A DNA stretch of 64,000 nucleotides from Rattus norvegicus (GCF_036323735.1 NC_086020.1:83639710-83703709); one strand, 5' to 3'; counted from the first letter of the stretch, positions 26,276 to 37,625 are shown. A program made the numbers and translations. The notes: generated from the letters alone by a model not told the origin.

Positions 26276-27240
26276 CCATTCTGATTTTTATTGGTATTAA
26301 CTACATTGCCAAACTGAAATTAAAACATGTTCGGTGGTAAAGACTCATGAATACCTAGAAATTGCTGCACAAACATGAGCAGGGAACAAACATAATAGTG
26401 ATCTCTTGAGTCATAGTTCTCAGAAGGGTTGCATATTCTCTCTGTTCAGGTTTGGAGAAGCCTGGATTAAGCTTCTTTAGTCAAATAGCTGCATTTGTGT
26501 GTTTCTATTAAATTATGCAGAATATTAACTTTTCTGCAGTTTGAAGTAAACTTGCTAATACTAAATCATGCATCAGTGCCTTGGCTATCAAGTGCAGTAG
26601 TTCGCACAGTCAGGCCACATGAACCCATTTTAGCAACATCTTATGGAAGTTCTGTTCCCAAGACCTTTCACGGGGATGGGTGGCTGTAGCAGATGTAAGC
26701 ATGAATGCAATTCTCAGAGGCCAAAGCACTCTTCCTTCCTACGTTGTCTGCCCTTAGTCCATTCCCAGTTGTTCATTAATTGACCAGAAGGCACCATGTT
26801 GCTAGATTGTATCTGTATTGAGTTTATAACAGTGCCAGAAAGATAAGTCCAACAGACCAGTCACAGGATGGAACTCTGATGAGTATCTGTGGGATACTCA
26901 ACTGGATAAAAGATGGTGGACAACTCTACCAGTGTTTGGAAGGTCTATCTTGTGAAAGAGCTTCAAGAAAGGACTGAGTAGGGCTACATGCAGAGGAAAG
27001 TAGCCCTCAGAGAATTACAGGGACCAAGATGCAAGTGACAACCTGACATGTGTCGTTGAACTTCTCTGAACTGCATTTGTCTCATACATACATTGGAAAT
27101 ATCATCTCCTTTCCATACCTCTAGGACCGTGCAAAACAGAAGTGCTAATAACAGGGGTGAGTGTTCTTAAAAAGTGGGACTGCTGTGTGACACACTAGGA
27201 GGAGTAGCGTATTCCTCTCTTGGAAGCCTTAACTGAAGTT
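26276..27240. other. Unique intronic sequence
   Basis: No feature recognised. Confidence 0.45.
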
Positions 27241-27244
27241 GGTT

Positions 27245-27303
27245 GGTGGTGGTGGTGGTGGTGGTGGTGGTGGTGGTGGTGGTGGTGGTGGTGGTAGTGG
27301 TGT
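27245..27303. repeat. (GGT)n microsatellite, about 59 bp
   Basis: Trinucleotide GGT repeat with one GTA interruption near the 3' end. The minus strand reads as poly-His, which is a translation artefact. Confidence 0.97.
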
Positions 27304-27539
27304 TGTTTTTCCATTTTGGCAGTAGTGCAAATCAATTTGCTAAACCAAGAATGAAAGAATGTGCTTTTATTACCCATCATTAGACTACTTGCTGTACTCA
27401 AGATGGTATCCCAGTGTGCTCAGGTCAGAGGATAAACCAGACACCCTTCCTGAAACCCAACTTTTATTATGGAAATACTAGTTCATGCTGTCTCAGGCAG
27501 ACTATTGTTTAATGAAATTTTTGTCTTGGGGAAAGACTT

Positions 27540-27860
27540 GGTTCGTTGATAGATATCAATTCTAACCACAAGAAGAAGCCCTTCTCCTGAAGCTATAATC
27601 AGCTAAGTTTCAATATTCTCATTTCTGCTAAAATTAGATGACTTGAGATAATTATTTTGAGGGCTATCATACTTAATATTTAATCAAATTAGTTGAATCA
27701 TGTTCAAATGTATCAGCTGTTGCATCATTTCCAATATTTCTAGAATTCAATTCACTTCCGATTCAGAATACTCCTGCAGCCAGCCTCCTTTTAATTAGCT
27801 GCCATTTTATTTTTGGAATCATTCTCATGCTCCTTAAATGTGCATAACCTAACCACCTTC
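27540..27860. promoter_or_regulatory. Candidate conserved non-coding block
   Basis: Repeat-free AT-rich sequence with several TAAT/ATTA homeodomain-type cores (TTTAATTAGCTGCC, AATTAGTTGAATCA). Conservation is inferred from texture only and not measured. Confidence 0.3.
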
Positions 27861-28260
27861 TGCTGCATTTCCACTCACTTCCTTACAGTCCTTGACACTC
27901 AAACAGTGTGATAACTCCTCAGATCTAATTCAGTGACTCCCTCTGTGTAGAACCTCAAGGTGCCAAAAATACAATTCATTTTATACTGCCAACAGATGAA
28001 AATGGTTATTTACCTTGGGGGGGGGGGCGCGTAAATAACTCTTGGGGAAGCATACCACACACAGAAACATAAAAGATCTTGCCTCCTTTAGCATTCCTTT
28101 TTCAAAATGTTACTTGCTCTTTGCACTCTAGCCAACTGCCTATCAATTCAGGCATGTGAAATAGATTCTTGTATATGCTATAAGTTGGTACTTTTTTTTA
28201 AAATCATGCTTATTAAATAAACCAAAAAAAAGTAGTATATCTTCTAGAATGTATCTCAAG

Positions 28261-28262
<2 letters not shown>

Positions 28263-28314
<52 letters not shown>
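28263..28314. repeat. (CA)n microsatellite, 52 bp
   Basis: Uninterrupted AC/CA repeat. Confidence 0.98.
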
Positions 28315-28316
<2 letters not shown>

Positions 28317-28491
28317 GCCATTGTATTCCCACCACCCAATGATCCCTCCTAACTCTGCCCACCTCCTCTTTTTTCCTTCTATTAAAATAAGACCATACAT
28401 AAAATAAGACCATTAAAAATTAATCCTTCTCTCCAAATATCTATTCCAATCTAGCATGTGTGGAGCAAGTCTCGAGCTAGGACAGGAACTT

Positions 28492-28898
28492 TTTTTTTTT
28501 CATCTTTATTAACTTGAGTATTTCTTATTTACATTTTGATTGTTATTCCCCTTCCTGTTTTCCAGGCCAACATCCCCCTAACCCTTCCCCCCCTCCCCCT
28601 CTATATGAGTGTTCCCCTCCCCCTCTATATGAGTGTTCCCCTCCCCATCCTCCCCCCATCACCACTCTCCTCCCAACAATCACATTCACTGGGGTTTCAG
28701 TCTTGGCAGGACCAAGGGCTCCCCCTTCCACTGGTGCTCTTACTAGGATATTCATTGCTACCTATGAGGTCAGAGTCCAGGGTCAGTCCATGTATAGTCT
28801 TTAGGTAGTGGCTTAGTCCCTGGAAGCTCTGGTTGGTTGGCATTGTTGTACCTATGGGGTCTCGAGCCCCTTCAAGCTCTTCCAGTCTTTTCTCTGAT
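28492..28898 (-). mobile_element. Rat-type L1 3' end insertion with 14-bp target-site duplication
   Basis: A T tract opens the element on the + strand, followed by CATCTTTATTAACTTGAGTA and the L1 3' UTR through TTGGCATTGTTGTACCTATG and TTCCAGTCTTTTCTCTGAT. The 14-mer TAGGACAGGAACTT flanks it exactly at 28478-28491 and 28899-28912. A 22-bp segment containing CTATATGAGTGTTCCCC is tandemly duplicated inside (about 28590-28640). Low divergence suggests a recent rat-lineage insertion. Confidence 0.93.
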
Positions 28899-29265
28899 TA
28901 GGACAGGAACTTCTGTGATTAACCCGTAGGGGTCACATTTTCACGCCTCTTTCCCATGAGTCAATGGAGAAGTAAAGAGACAGTATCAAGAAGAGAGGAA
29001 CAGGAGGAAACTAATTTTTCCTTTGCAAGCGGACGTCAGTGGAAGACAGGCTCTTGGTTAGGGATGGGATCCACACCAACTTCCCCTCTCGTCTGTCTGA
29101 CTCTGTCTGACCTGAACCTGTGCACGTCCCTTTCCTCCTGCCACAGTGTCTGAGTTTATGTGTGCACCAGCCCTGTTGTGTTGAAAGACAATGTTTCCTT
29201 GGAATCATATACACACCCCCCGCTTTTAGAATCTAAGCCTGTGCTAGCAGTAGTTGTTCAACAGA

Positions 29266-29427
29266 AAATGAACTCAGTGGTATTTTTGTACTTTTTTTTT
29301 TTTTTTTTTGCTCTCATGTTGTTTATTTGGGTGTTTGCTTGTTTTTTGTTTTATGGTCTTATGTTTTACTGGTCTTTTTCTTGAATATTAATTGTGGTTT
29401 CAAATTATGTGTTTTTATATTTATATG

Positions 29428-29472
<45 letters not shown>

Positions 29473-29510
29473 TATTCCAGTCTGTTTTGTTTTTCTCTTG
29501 GTGCTTTTTT
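29266..29510 (+). mobile_element. Old L1 (Lx-type) fragment, sense, with internal TG array
   Basis: TTATGGTCTTATGTTTTACT, TGTGGTTTCAAATTATGTGT and TTTTGTTTTTCTCTTGGTGC are the complementary wording of the antisense L1 block at 9.8-10.2 kb. A (TG)n array occupies 29429-29469, where the other copy carries (CA)n. Confidence 0.5.
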
Positions 29511-29684
29511 TATCCCATGATCTTATCTTCTACGTTGTGATGTTGATGTGCATGCTGCCACAGGGGACACAAAGCCAGGGACTGGTTTCCCATAACAGGC
29601 TCCTCTTATGCCGAAGTGCAGACACTGCCATGGATATTTGGTTAGCTGTATTATTTGTGACCATTTGTTGGATGGTTTGTGTAC

Positions 29685-30080
29685 AGGCTGGTTTTGTGGG
29701 TCAGCTTGACACAAGCTGGAGTTATCACAGAAAAAGGAGCCTCCCTTGAGGAAATGCCTCCATGAGATCCAGCTGTAAGGCATGTTCTCAATTAGTGATC
29801 AAGGGTGGGAAGGCCCATTGAGGGTGGTGCCATTCCTAGGCTGGTAATTCTGGGTTCTATAAGAAAGGAAGTTAAGCAAGCCAAGGGAAGCAATCCAGTA
29901 AGCAGCTTCCTTCTATAGCCTCTGCATCAGCTCCTGCCTCCAGGTCCCTGCCCTATGTAAGTTCCAGTCCTGACTTCCTTTGGTGATGAACAGCACTGTG
30001 GAAGTGTAAGCTGAGTAAACCCTTTCCTCCCCAACTTGCTTCTTGGTCATGATGCTTTGTGCAGGAATAGAAACCCTGGT
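29685..30080 (+). mobile_element. Rodent medium-reiterated, LTR-like repeat
   Basis: Starts near GGGTCAGCTTGACACAAGCT, continues through CTCCCTTGAGGAAATGCCTC, ATTAGTGATCAAGGGTGGGA, AAGCAGCTTCCTTCTATAGC and ends near GTAAACCCTTTCCTCCCCAA and GGAATAGAAACCCTGG. This is a very common rodent dispersed repeat. The family name is uncertain. Confidence 0.8.
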
Positions 30081-30639
30081 TCAGACAATCTGTCTCACTA
30101 ATTTTATAGACACAGATAGTGATCAGTGTTAATTCACTGAGGAATGTTTTGTACTTAGCAAGGTGAGAGGCTATGACACAAGTCTCAGCCATTAGTTTTA
30201 AGGTTCATTTTCTTTTGACAGAAATTTTTCGTTTCTTTTCGTTTTGGCTACTTAGAACAGAAACACAGAACGTAAAGGTGTGAGAGTCACCTCTTCCAAG
30301 TCTCACCTCCATTACCTGACTCAGAGATGTCTCCATGTTCCTGGGCTCTGAGTTTTCAACAGTCCTGACCATGCTACGTGTAGGGCTGAGATCCCCTAAA
30401 CCATAAACCAAGCAAGTATCCTAGGAGGAGGTTACAGACACCGATTTCACAGTCAAAATGTTCTAGTTCCTTAGTGAACTTGTCATGTCAAATTAAATTT
30501 TACTTGGCTTTAAATGTCGCATCTCTGGCAAGGTCATGGTTACAGATTTTATTTACTTGGTTATATGCTGGTGAGACCGAGGTTCATTATACGCCATGAA
30601 AACCTATAGTTAAGGAAAGTACACAGGTAGAAAAGGCAC

Positions 30640-30641
<2 letters not shown>

Positions 30642-30671
<30 letters not shown>
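30642..30671. repeat. (TG)n microsatellite
   Basis: Uninterrupted TG repeat of 30 bp. Confidence 0.97.
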
Positions 30672-30672
<1 letters not shown>

Positions 30673-30748
30673 TCTTCAGTTCCATCTCCTCCCTCAGGGT
30701 GCCATTTTATACTGGGCTGGAAAGACTGAAGCAGAGCCAGAAAGGGTG

Positions 30749-30780
30749 GGTCAGCAGGTCAGCAGGTCAGCAGGTCAGCG
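30749..30780. repeat. Four tandem copies of GGTCAGCA
   Basis: Four 8-bp units, the last ending in G. They are exact except for that base. Confidence 0.95.
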
Positions 30781-31059
30781 GAATATCCATCCAGCTTCCA
30801 GCTGGGGTGGAAGGACTTCTCCAAGGGTTTAAGTGTTTCAGCTCTCTGGACAGTATTCAATGATACAGCTCTCTTAGACAATATTCAGTGAAACACTTCC
30901 CATTCCTTAGTCGGCATGAACAAGGGCTATGTAAATCTTGGGGAATGGGCAGGGATTTTTTAGGATGAGTGTCCAGTATTGGCTGGGACTGAGGTACAGG
31001 GAATGCTTTATTTAAAGAAGATGAATTCCAGTTGCTTGCTTGACAGTTTCTGAGAGAGT

Positions 31060-31143
31060 AGAAGAGAGAGGGGAGAGGAGAAGGGGAGGGGGAGAACAAG
31101 GAAAAGGGGGAGAGAGAAGGGGGAGGGAGAAAGGGGGAGAGAG

Positions 31144-31198
<55 letters not shown>
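31060..31198. repeat. Polypurine tract with terminal (GA)n
   Basis: About 139 bp of purines on the + strand with a single C near 31097. The final 101 bp (31098-31198) are pure purine, GGGA-rich first and then GA repeats. Confidence 0.95.
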
Positions 31199-31202
<4 letters not shown>

Positions 31203-31401
31203 TGAGAATGTTAAACCTGGCCATAGGCTACTTGAGTGCCTCAGAGGAGGTGGAAGTGGGGGTCAGGCCCGGGGTTTGAAGGCCCAGAGTAACCTGGTCC
31301 TTACTCCTTACTCCTGCTGGTCTTGAGATGAGATGTTTTAGAGTTAGTCATGTGTACATCTCACTCTTGCTCCAGGCAAGTTGCAAGGTCCTATGTGCCC
31401 A

Positions 31402-31458
31402 CATGTATGTATGTATCTATGTGTGTATGTATGTATGTATGTATGTATGTATGTATGT
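31402..31458. repeat. (ATGT)n microsatellite
   Basis: ATGT tetranucleotides with one ATCT and one GTGT interruption. Confidence 0.95.
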
Positions 31459-32168
31459 GCCAGACATCAATGTATGTTGTTACACTTCCAAGCACAGTAG
31501 TAGTAGTCTTTGCTGACAATGTTTTGTCTTACCATGTGTTTTAAGAACTTTCACAAGGATCTTTTCAATGGATCCTAAAGGATTCATTAGAAGAGGGTTC
31601 CATTGGAAGAACTCTTCATTCAAATTTTTCAGTACATCCTGTTAGATGAGGCAATAAACTAAACAGAGGAAGTAGGAAGAAGGCCTTCATAATGAGCATA
31701 ATTTGAAATGTGATGTCAACAACAGTTATATGTGTTTCATTAAATCACATGTGATACCTTTGTTGCTCATAAATCTTTATTTTATTGACCTTGGATTAGT
31801 AAGCCACTCAGCTTCTCAGAGTGGTTTGATTGAAATATGAGTGAGCCCAGGAGAATCCTGACTTCCACATTGTGTTGATGATGTTAATTTTCACAAGGGG
31901 GACTGAGGAACGGCCTAGTGTTTATCACAGCAAGTGTAAACATCCTGTAAACAAGCTTCTACTTCGCTGATTCCAGAAAGGACTCCATGGCTGAGCTGAG
32001 AGTTTAGAAGTGGTCTTGAGTAAGCATCAAGCTTGAGAGAAAATCAGAAATTCCTTACTGGCAGGAAAGCTGGGTGTCTGTGGTTGTATTCTAACCAGTA
32101 AAACCAAGGCTCTGACATGTGTCCTACCATAGGACTTGGGTGGTTACTCACATGAGAGACCTCTAGAC

Positions 32169-32344
32169 CAGTGATTCTCAACCTGTGGAGGCTGGACAAC
32201 CTTTTCATAGGGGTTGCCTAAGGCCAACAAAAAGCACAGTTATTTACATGGCAATTCCTCACAGAAGCAAAATTACAGTTATAAAGTAGCAACTAAAGTA
32301 ATTTTATCTAAGGGTCCCAGCATCAGGAAGGTTGAGAATTTCTG
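32169..32344. mobile_element. hAT (Charlie/URR1-like) DNA transposon fossil, 176 bp
   Basis: The ends are CAGTGATTCTCAACC and GGTTGAGAATTTCTG, imperfect terminal inverted repeats of the Charlie type. Exact 8-bp CTCTAGAC copies flank it at 32161-32168 and 32345-32352, as expected for hAT transposition. Internal wording (AGCACAGTTATTTACATGGC, AAATTACAGTTATAAAGTAG) fits the rodent URR1-like non-autonomous family. No coding capacity. Confidence 0.9.
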
Positions 32345-32607
32345 CTCTAGACACAGAAGGGAATGAGAAAGATCCAGGCCTTCAGCTCATCCATACAAGT
32401 GAATGTCACAGTTACCACCAAAGGAAGTAGCTCTCACACCTTTGTTTTAAAGGGTTGGCCATCACCAGTCCATCCTTTAAATGAAGGGGAGCAAGCAGCT
32501 CTCTGAAATGCTGTCAGTTACTGCTGAGCATGCCTGTCAGAGCTAATAGGAACCGAGTTCTGCTCTTGTTCATTTGTCAAACCCTTACTACTATTACTAT
32601 ACTGCTA

Positions 32608-32646
32608 CCATCATCATCACCATCATCACCATCATCATCATCACCA
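32608..32646. repeat. (ATC)n microsatellite, interrupted
   Basis: CAT/ATC trinucleotides with several ACC interruptions. Confidence 0.93.
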
Positions 32647-33121
32647 TATACAGTCTCACTATATGGCTCAGCCTCTAACTTCACATCTCCAAGGACTAAG
32701 ATTCTGGATGTGAGCTGTCACACTCAACACTTCTGTTACATGTTTTATAAACAGGAGTTATCACCATAAATGTTGTCACAAAAAAATCTCCAGAATGCTG
32801 TACATATCTAAAGTTTCTCATCCTACATTTCCTATGGTAAAGAAGAGCATACTTTGGTATCTAGGAAACTCCAAATATGGTCTACATTTAAATTGTATTT
32901 TATTTATTTGACTGATTGATTGCATGTTACTATCTTATTATGGGATTTAGAGAAGGCAGTTTCAAAAACAGGTCTTAAAGGACACAAGACATGAATGTTA
33001 GCCCTGAGAGACTGAAGACAGAATATATTAGTAAAGCTGTTTCAGAGTGATAAATTAAAATAGTTAAAACAGTAGTAGTAGTAACAATAGCAAAAACACC
33101 TCTCCCAATGTTAGAGACTTT

Positions 33122-33124
<3 letters not shown>

Positions 33125-33189
<65 letters not shown>
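33125..33189. repeat. (TG)n microsatellite, about 65 bp
   Basis: Uninterrupted TG repeat. Confidence 0.98.
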
Positions 33190-33190
<1 letters not shown>

Positions 33191-34060
33191 TGGGGTATGT
33201 CTGTGTGTGTGTGCAGGGGCCCTTGGTAAATATTAATCTATAACATTCACCTAGCTTTTGCCCAGTGTTTTGTTTCCTCACTGGCTGAGAAGAGGCTAGG
33301 AGGTGAGCGCCTGAGTTGGTATTCCCAGAGACTAACTAGAGTCCAGGAAGGCTGCCTGTGTTCCTCAGATTCGACTGGCACCGCCTCCTTCAGGGACACT
33401 GTCTTGCACTTCCTGAAGGAGAACATGAGTGTACACACTGAGATCAACACAGTCTACATCAGCAAGTATATGGCTGTTTGACATGCATTTGTTGTCAGTG
33501 ACCGACCAGCTTTCTCAAAAACAGACATTAAAATTGGCCAAATGGAGTAGTTTACAGGGTCTACACGAATATTTTTCATAACAAAATAATAATAATTAGA
33601 AAACAATTTGTAAAACCCTAATCTTGAACTTTCAACCTAAACATTATTTCAGTCTGTACCGTTTTAAAATCAAGAAAGTCAGATTAACCACCTAGCAAGA
33701 CTGGAAGTGGTGGTTTACAAGTGTCTCTGTTAATTCTCAAATGAAGAAATAAATGGGATCTTGCATAAGGTAGAATCCCACTAAACAAGAAGTCCGAGAA
33801 GAAATGGACTCTCTTTGTAACTTAGGTGAAAAATATTGAAACCTCTTTAAGTCTTTAAAGCAATATGTCCTCCCTCATGTTAGCCAATCTAATAACTTGT
33901 ACTCATTTTTCACACGGCATGGGTGACTGTTAATTTACTCATTGTGAAACACTTTTGCATTTCACTTTTGTAAAAATGTTTTTTTGGAAAAAAATATCCT
34001 TAAAAGACAGCAACCTAAAGTAGTCTGAGACCATACTGTTATTTGATGCTTTCAGTCCTT
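33190..34060. other. Unique intronic sequence
   Basis: No feature recognised. Confidence 0.4.
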
Positions 34061-34062
34061 TA

Positions 34063-34080
34063 GTTGTAATATATTACAAC
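34063..34080. repeat. Perfect 18-bp palindrome
   Basis: GTTGTAATATATTACAAC is its own reverse complement. It lies 3 bp from the (AT)n array. Confidence 0.98.
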
Positions 34081-34081
34081 A

Positions 34082-34083
<2 letters not shown>

Positions 34084-34123
<40 letters not shown>
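34084..34123. repeat. (AT)n microsatellite, about 40 bp
   Basis: Uninterrupted AT dinucleotides. Confidence 0.97.
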
Positions 34124-34126
<3 letters not shown>

Positions 34127-35415
34127 TATTCATACACGGTGTAATGTTGCATGCACAAACACAAGTGGACGTAACTTTGCCTCTGCCAGTCCATGCCATT
34201 GCACTCTGGGTACCCATTAGGCCTCTCATCCCTGCAGAACTTCCAAGCTTTTCCTCTCCAGTTTCAGAAAGACAGTCTCCATCTGCTGCCACAACTTCTG
34301 TACCTCCCTTCACCCTAAAACCACATGTCTCTGTCCATTTCTGTCACTAAAGAGAAAAGAAATGACCGATCCGATCATTTTGATGTTATTAAACTGTGAA
34401 AGTAAGTTTGACCCACTCACCCTTTAGCTTATCCCACTGTTTGTGACACAAAGATGGACTTCTCAGACCTCAGGGACCCTAAAGAATAGCTGGGGTTTGG
34501 AGAGGGGAGGGGACAGGACTAGTGTTCTTACTATGTAACAAGAATGGCTTTTTCTAGTGTTCAGAGACAATGGGGTTGAGAACAGCTGTAGAGTGTGGAG
34601 CACTTAAAGACAGGTCGCCTCGAGTCGTGCTGATGATGGTTTCTACAGGAACCCAGGTCAGAGAGCCTTATTAAGAAAAGGACCACATTACTCCCCCTTT
34701 TAATCTTACAGACCTTTTAATATAACAGAATGTTCTTCATAAAATACCAACCGGATCTTACCCCTCCCACAGTTTACAGGGGATTCTTAACTGAACGTCT
34801 ACCTCTTGTGAGAAGCCTTTCACAGCTACCTCAAGCCAAACCTATTTCTATCTTCCCCAAACTGCTCTTATAAGCCCAGAGCAGAGGGCTTGTGGCCATC
34901 ATTATTCTGTGGACCAAATTCCCCTTTTCCCCTTTGCCTAGCCTCAGAGTTTCCAAATCCCAGAAAGCTGAAAAACCTTTCTACTGCCCAAATTCCCCAT
35001 GCTAATAGTATTCACATTCAGATGAAAGACGGTGTGTCAACTGTTCTTCACACAGAAACAAAGACATTGAAAAGAATATTCTGTTCTTAAAGTAACCAGC
35101 AAAGTCTTGTACCTGGGAGTGGTTGCACTCGATTGGCTTCTTCACTTATCTAGTTCAAAGTACAGGTCAGCTCTGATAACTTGAGAAGAGCCCCTACCAG
35201 TCCAATAAGTATCTGTGTGCTGTATGCTGGGAACAAAACAGTTCCAATGAGTTTCCAGCAACAGTGACTCCTGGTCTTTTTTATGCTGAGCACTTGGTAT
35301 GGCGCACAGAGCTGGATGAAAAACTGCCAGCCAGTGGTGAGGTATCCGTTGCTTGTGAACATTACAGAATAGTTGGGTCTTGTTTAGACCTTATAAATTA
35401 GGAAGCTATGAAGAA
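34124..35415. other. Unique intronic sequence
   Basis: No feature recognised. Confidence 0.4.

Positions 35416-35419
<4 letters not shown>

Positions 35420-35466
<47 letters not shown>
35420..35466. repeat. (CA)n microsatellite
   Basis: Uninterrupted CA repeat of about 47 bp. Confidence 0.97.
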
Positions 35467-35468
<2 letters not shown>

Positions 35469-35504
35469 CAATACAATATAGTTTTTATTTACTTACTTAC
35501 ATAC

Positions 35505-35700
35505 ATGTTTAGAGACAAGGTCTCAAGTAGTCTAGGCTGCCTTCAAGCTTTCTCTGTATGCAAGAATGGATGACCTTGAGCCTTGCAAGAATGGATGACC
35601 TTGACTTTTGATCCTTCTCGCCCTGCCTCCCAAGTGCTGGAGATCAAACCAGGATTTCCTATATGGTAAGCAAGCATTCTTCTAGCTATAACTTTGCCCC
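35505..35700 (-). mobile_element. B1/B4-related SINE, antisense, with internal duplication
   Basis: GAGACAAGGTCTCAAGTAGT, GATGACCTTGACTTTTGATC and CTGCCTCCCAAGTGCTGGAG are the antisense B1/B4 signature. TTGCAAGAATGGATGACCTT is present twice in tandem within it (about 35560-35605). Confidence 0.7.
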
Positions 35701-35934
35701 TGTGATTGTCAAGTCAGAACAACAACAAACAAAGAAATTCTACAGGTAGTTCTCTTCTTTCAGTACTTTTTGCTTTTAACCCCTGGCAATAGTAAAGTCA
35801 CCAAGACCAGTCTTCCACATCCTAAGTGTGAATGTCCCACCTACTCAATGAAGTGTCTGTCAGTCTTGCTGTCAGAACTTCCTCCCCCTAATAGAATCAC
35901 AGGCATGCTAAGCTCAACAGCAGCAAACTCTTCA

Positions 35935-36260
35935 TCAGAGCTGAGTTGATTTAATGATCAATATATCAAGCAATTTGCTCCAAGGACTATCCACATTCAA
36001 AGTACCCTCTCCCAGACATGTTGAATGCCGCCATTAGAGAATAAATATGCCACATTCGGGAGTTTTCAAGTCAAAGCACTTCTGTCAGACACTTCCTCGG
36101 CTGTCACCAACTGAATGCAGACACTCTTCTATTTCCGTAATTTAAATGTCAGCATTTTCTGTCGATGTTAAAATAAGCCACTAAAATAAGGATAGGCGCA
36201 GATATCAAAATATGATATTACAGAGCCCTGTGTTTTATTTATTACTGCCTGGAGCTAAGA
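35935..36260. promoter_or_regulatory. Candidate conserved non-coding block
   Basis: Repeat-free, AT-rich sequence with ordered motifs such as GATTTAATGATCAATA, CCGTAATTTAAATG and AAAATATGATATTAC. It is proposed only because it lacks repeat texture. Confidence 0.25.
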
Positions 36261-36884
36261 TATTGCCTCTTCCCATGGGTTTCTTTCTCCTGCCCTATGT
36301 TGCAACTTGCTAGACAATATGTCAGCAGAAGAAGGTATCCGTTAGAGGCATGCTGCAGGTAAATTATTTCATGTAACTGTTAGGCTACATATGTCTGGTT
36401 GGGGGATGGGAGGTGTGTAAGGGACATAACTTGGAACATTTGCCAGTTCCAGCCCCTCCCCCAAAAAATTTAAGGACAGCCAAGTTTGCTTCAGGCTCTT
36501 GTTTACCTTCAGAAATAAATTAAAGGAACAGAATTGGAAGCAGCGGGTGGGACATGTTAATTGTCTTGCTGGCCTGTTGGTAATGTCTAAAGTGCTTTGT
36601 AGTCTAAAAACACTCCATAAATCTGTCACTGTAAGTACCTTGATCACTGGGAGAGGCAAGATTGGTGATGATAAAGTGAATTAAGGACGCAGCACTGGGT
36701 TTTATTTTATTTCTCACACAAAGAAAAACATGCCAGATTAATAAATGCTGCATTACAGAACCAGGCAATAAAGGCTCATGGAAGAGTCAAGGTTACCATT
36801 GTGCACAAGATAGCTCGTTAGAGTATTTGTCAAGGTCGCCCCCCCAACCCCCGCTTGTGATCCAACTGCTGTTAAATGATACAG

Positions 36885-37625
36885 GTCCCAGTTGTTGGGA
36901 GACCTATGTGTGATGACCAAGCCTCTCATCTGCTACATATGTGCATGGGGCCTAGGTCCAGCCTGTGCTCCCTCTTTGGTTGGTGATTCAGTCTCTGGGA
37001 GCCCCAAAGGGTCCAGGTTAGTTGACTTCTGTTGGTATTCCTATGGAGTCCCTGCCCTGTTCTGTCCCTGCAATCCTTCTCTTAACCCTCCTTAAGGCTC
37101 CTTGAGCTCCATCTAAATGTCCGGATGTGGGTCTCTGCATCTCTTTCCATTGGCTGCTGGGTGGAGCCTCTCAGAGGACAGTTATACTAGGTTCCTGTCT
37201 GCAACCATAACAGAGTATCATTAATAGTGTCAGGGATTGGTGCTTGCCCATGGGATGGGTCTCAACTGGGGCACTCATTGGTTGCCCATTCCCTCACTCT
37301 CTGCTCTACCTTTGTCCCTGCACATCTTGTAGGGAGGACATACTTTGTGTCACAGGTTTTCTGGGTGGGTTTCTGTCCTTAAACTGCCACAACTGGAGCA
37401 GGGGCTGTTCCTGAACCTGTTGCCTGCCTGCCTATGGATCCCACGTCCCTAAATAGACACCTTTGTCTATCCTCAGTGGGAGAGGATGTACCTAGTCCCT
37501 CAAAGACTTGAGAAGGGGAAGTTGGAATGGGGGTAGGACTTGCTTAAAGGGATACTGGGAGGGGAGGAAGGTCTGATATTGAGTTGTAAAGTGAATAAAT
37601 AAATAAATTTAATATAAAATTATAC
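36885..37625 (+). mobile_element. Old L1 insertion with inverted 5' part
   Basis: The left part (36885-37385) reads in the same direction as antisense L1 3' UTR: compare CAGTCTCTGGGAGCCCC and GTTAGTTGACTTCTGTTGG with the 28.5-kb antisense copy. The right part (about 37390-37625) instead ends like a sense L1, with GGGATACTGGGAGGGGAGGA and an AATAAATAAATAAA tail. This suggests a + strand insertion with its 5' section inverted. Confidence 0.6.

Noticed and set aside
27195..27401. Poly-histidine minus-strand frame
   Set aside because: It is the complement of the (GGT)n microsatellite.
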